Shown: positions 63,110-64,000 of the stretch, in pieces
Numbering within the stretch: position 1 is the first letter of the stretch
Layout of the letters: the number at the start of each line of letters is the position of its first letter
NCBI GenBank assembly: GCA_942492715.1
Contig: CALOFW010000002.1
Coordinates: 536,595-600,594, forward strand
Reading direction: 5' to 3'
Length of the DNA stretch: 64,000 nt
Origin: Sva-07 sp942492715
GTDB lineage: Bacteria; Actinomycetota; Acidimicrobiia; Acidimicrobiales; Ilumatobacteraceae
Program-made: the position numbers and the translations under genes
The notes under the pieces: generated by a model
Database searches by the model: none
Told to the model about the DNA's origin: nothing
What the model saw: only the letters and a program-made list of their open reading frames with translations

Positions 63110-64000
63110 TCAGGCAGGCGCAGCGTCGCTTCGGTCCCGTATCGGCTCAGGTCGGCGCACCCACCCCGCTCGCAACCGATTGACTCGCATCGCGAGGTCG
63201 ATCATGCACTGGTATTCGTCGTCGTCAGCCCTCCACGTTGGTGCCTCCGCGGGGGCCTCCGCTGCTTCCGGAGCTGAGGGCGTGGCGAAGCGCGATGGTT
63301 CTGACTTGGTGATGTTCCAGGCCACTGCTGACGGAACCCAGGGTTCGACCGCCATTCGGAACGCAGTTCGCGTCCAGCCGGATGAGGCGAACGCCCACCA
63401 CGGCAATTGGAGTGCAGCCCTCACCACGCCGAGGTCGAGGGAGTGGATAGCGATATTCAACGTGGAACAGCTGTCCCGTCTGATGCCACCCCTCGCACCG
63501 TCGTTGCAGGTGGCCATCCATCAGCAAAGCCAGCTGAAACTCATGGTGGCCAGACGCTTGCTGGAACGTGAGCAGCCGATTCTGTCGGGCATCGGCGGCA
63601 AGAGGCGACACCGCGCGCAGAGCGGAATCGATCTCTGCTTCGGTGGCACGAGCGTCACGGCGTTCGGTTCGATGTCGCGGATCGATCCAGTCTGGGCTTG
63701 CATCGATCATCGTTGCGGCGAACGAGCGGAACTGCCTGCGAAACCCGACTGGCGGAGTGCCAGTGAGCTTCACTCGTCTGCTGGTCTGATTCCACACCGA
63801 TCGCAAGCGACCCGTTCGGGCCAAGTGGCGGAGCACCCCTCGGCCATTGAAACTCGCGAGTTCGTCGCCGCCCCATCCAGACAGCATCACCCGCACGCCG
63901 TCGGCTCGGGCCTGTGGCAGGACGAATCGCTCGCGTGCGTGGGTGGTCTGGGGGTACAGATCAGGGTTCAGCTCGAGGAACCAGTCTCCGCCCTCGCCAG
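63110..64000 (-). CDS. Asparagine-synthetase-like amidotransferase, C-terminal part, frameshifted
   Basis: The 5' end lies beyond the window. Visible are WFLELNPDLYPQTTHARERF, VMLSGWGGDELASFNGRGVLRHLA (the SGxGGDE motif of the synthetase domain), FQQASGHHEFQLALLMDG and FHVEYRYPLLD; a slip near 63440 leads to LGVVRAALQLPWWAFASSGWTRTAFRMAV and the stop at 63110. It may be a second lasso cyclase or an EPS-associated amidotransferase; without the N-terminus the presence of the glutaminase Cys cannot be judged. Confidence 0.75.

Overview
The window is very GC-rich, uses GTG starts freely and packs genes with 1-4 base overlaps. It carries a DUF222/HNH endonuclease of the actinobacterial multicopy type, a bL37-like mini ribosomal protein, two sortase-type LAxTG surface proteins, a SipW/TasA-type secretion island and DUF4012 membrane proteins. 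Together these point to an actinobacterium, most likely of the Acidimicrobiia (Ilumatobacter-like). That placement is inferred from gene content; no rRNA or tRNA gene was seen.

Layout. 0-5.8 kb: housekeeping and surface genes (beta-propeller lipoprotein, PHP-domain protein, beta-lactamase-fold hydrolase, bL37-like peptide, VOC protein, LASTG wall protein). 6-13.6 kb: a DUF4012 protein, then a sulfate-assimilation operon (Rrf2-type regulator, cysQ, cysD, fused cysNC) with a strong candidate operator before cysD. 14-32.9 kb: a capsule/exopolysaccharide (EPS) locus: two polyprenol-phosphate sugar transferases of the long type (one broken) and one of PglC type, a second DUF4012 protein, a membrane 4,6-dehydratase, PLP aminotransferase, PglD-like acyltransferase, nucleotide-sugar dehydrogenase, GT4, epimerase and polysaccharide deacetylase. 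Interleaved are PqqD-like peptide chaperones, an HPr-kinase-like protein and a nucleotidyltransferase. 33-35.8 kb: a SipW signal peptidase with two SipW-dependent secreted proteins and a LAATG surface protein. 36-40.7 kb: DUF222/HNH protein, NERD protein, a hypothetical and a broken cyclase/TPR regulator. 40.7-48.8 kb: a lasso-peptide-like RiPP cluster (ABC exporter, asparagine-synthetase-type cyclase, precursor peptide, HprK-like kinase, PqqD-like B1, PRMT-like methyltransferase, B2 transglutaminase-like protease, nucleotidyltransferase). 48.9-59.9 kb: a glycosyltransferase/acyltransferase/sulfotransferase cassette of visibly lower GC. 60-64 kb: another ABC exporter, nucleotidyltransferase and asparagine-synthetase-like gene, the last running off the edge.

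How the parts work together. The EPS genes should make nucleotide sugars, load the first sugar on undecaprenyl phosphate, extend the repeat unit and decorate it (acetylation, deacetylation, sulfation). The CysQ/CysD/CysNC block makes PAPS and removes PAP, which would feed the sulfotransferases. The HprK-like, PqqD-like, nucleotidyltransferase and asparagine-synthetase-like proteins recur in four places. This recalls both phosphorylated lasso-peptide clusters (paeninodin type) and the HPr-rel-A module of exosortase-linked EPS loci in proteobacteria. The 40.7-48.8 kb cluster is the most complete version, and its PRMT-like methyltransferase is unexpected.

Caution on quality. More than twenty genes are interrupted by single-base frameshifts after which conserved sequence resumes in another frame, several of them at G or C runs. 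I suspect assembly error for many. I used type pseudogene where interruption is multiple or part of the domain is missing, and CDS where the gene reads as one protein once a slip is allowed. Exact shift positions are approximate.
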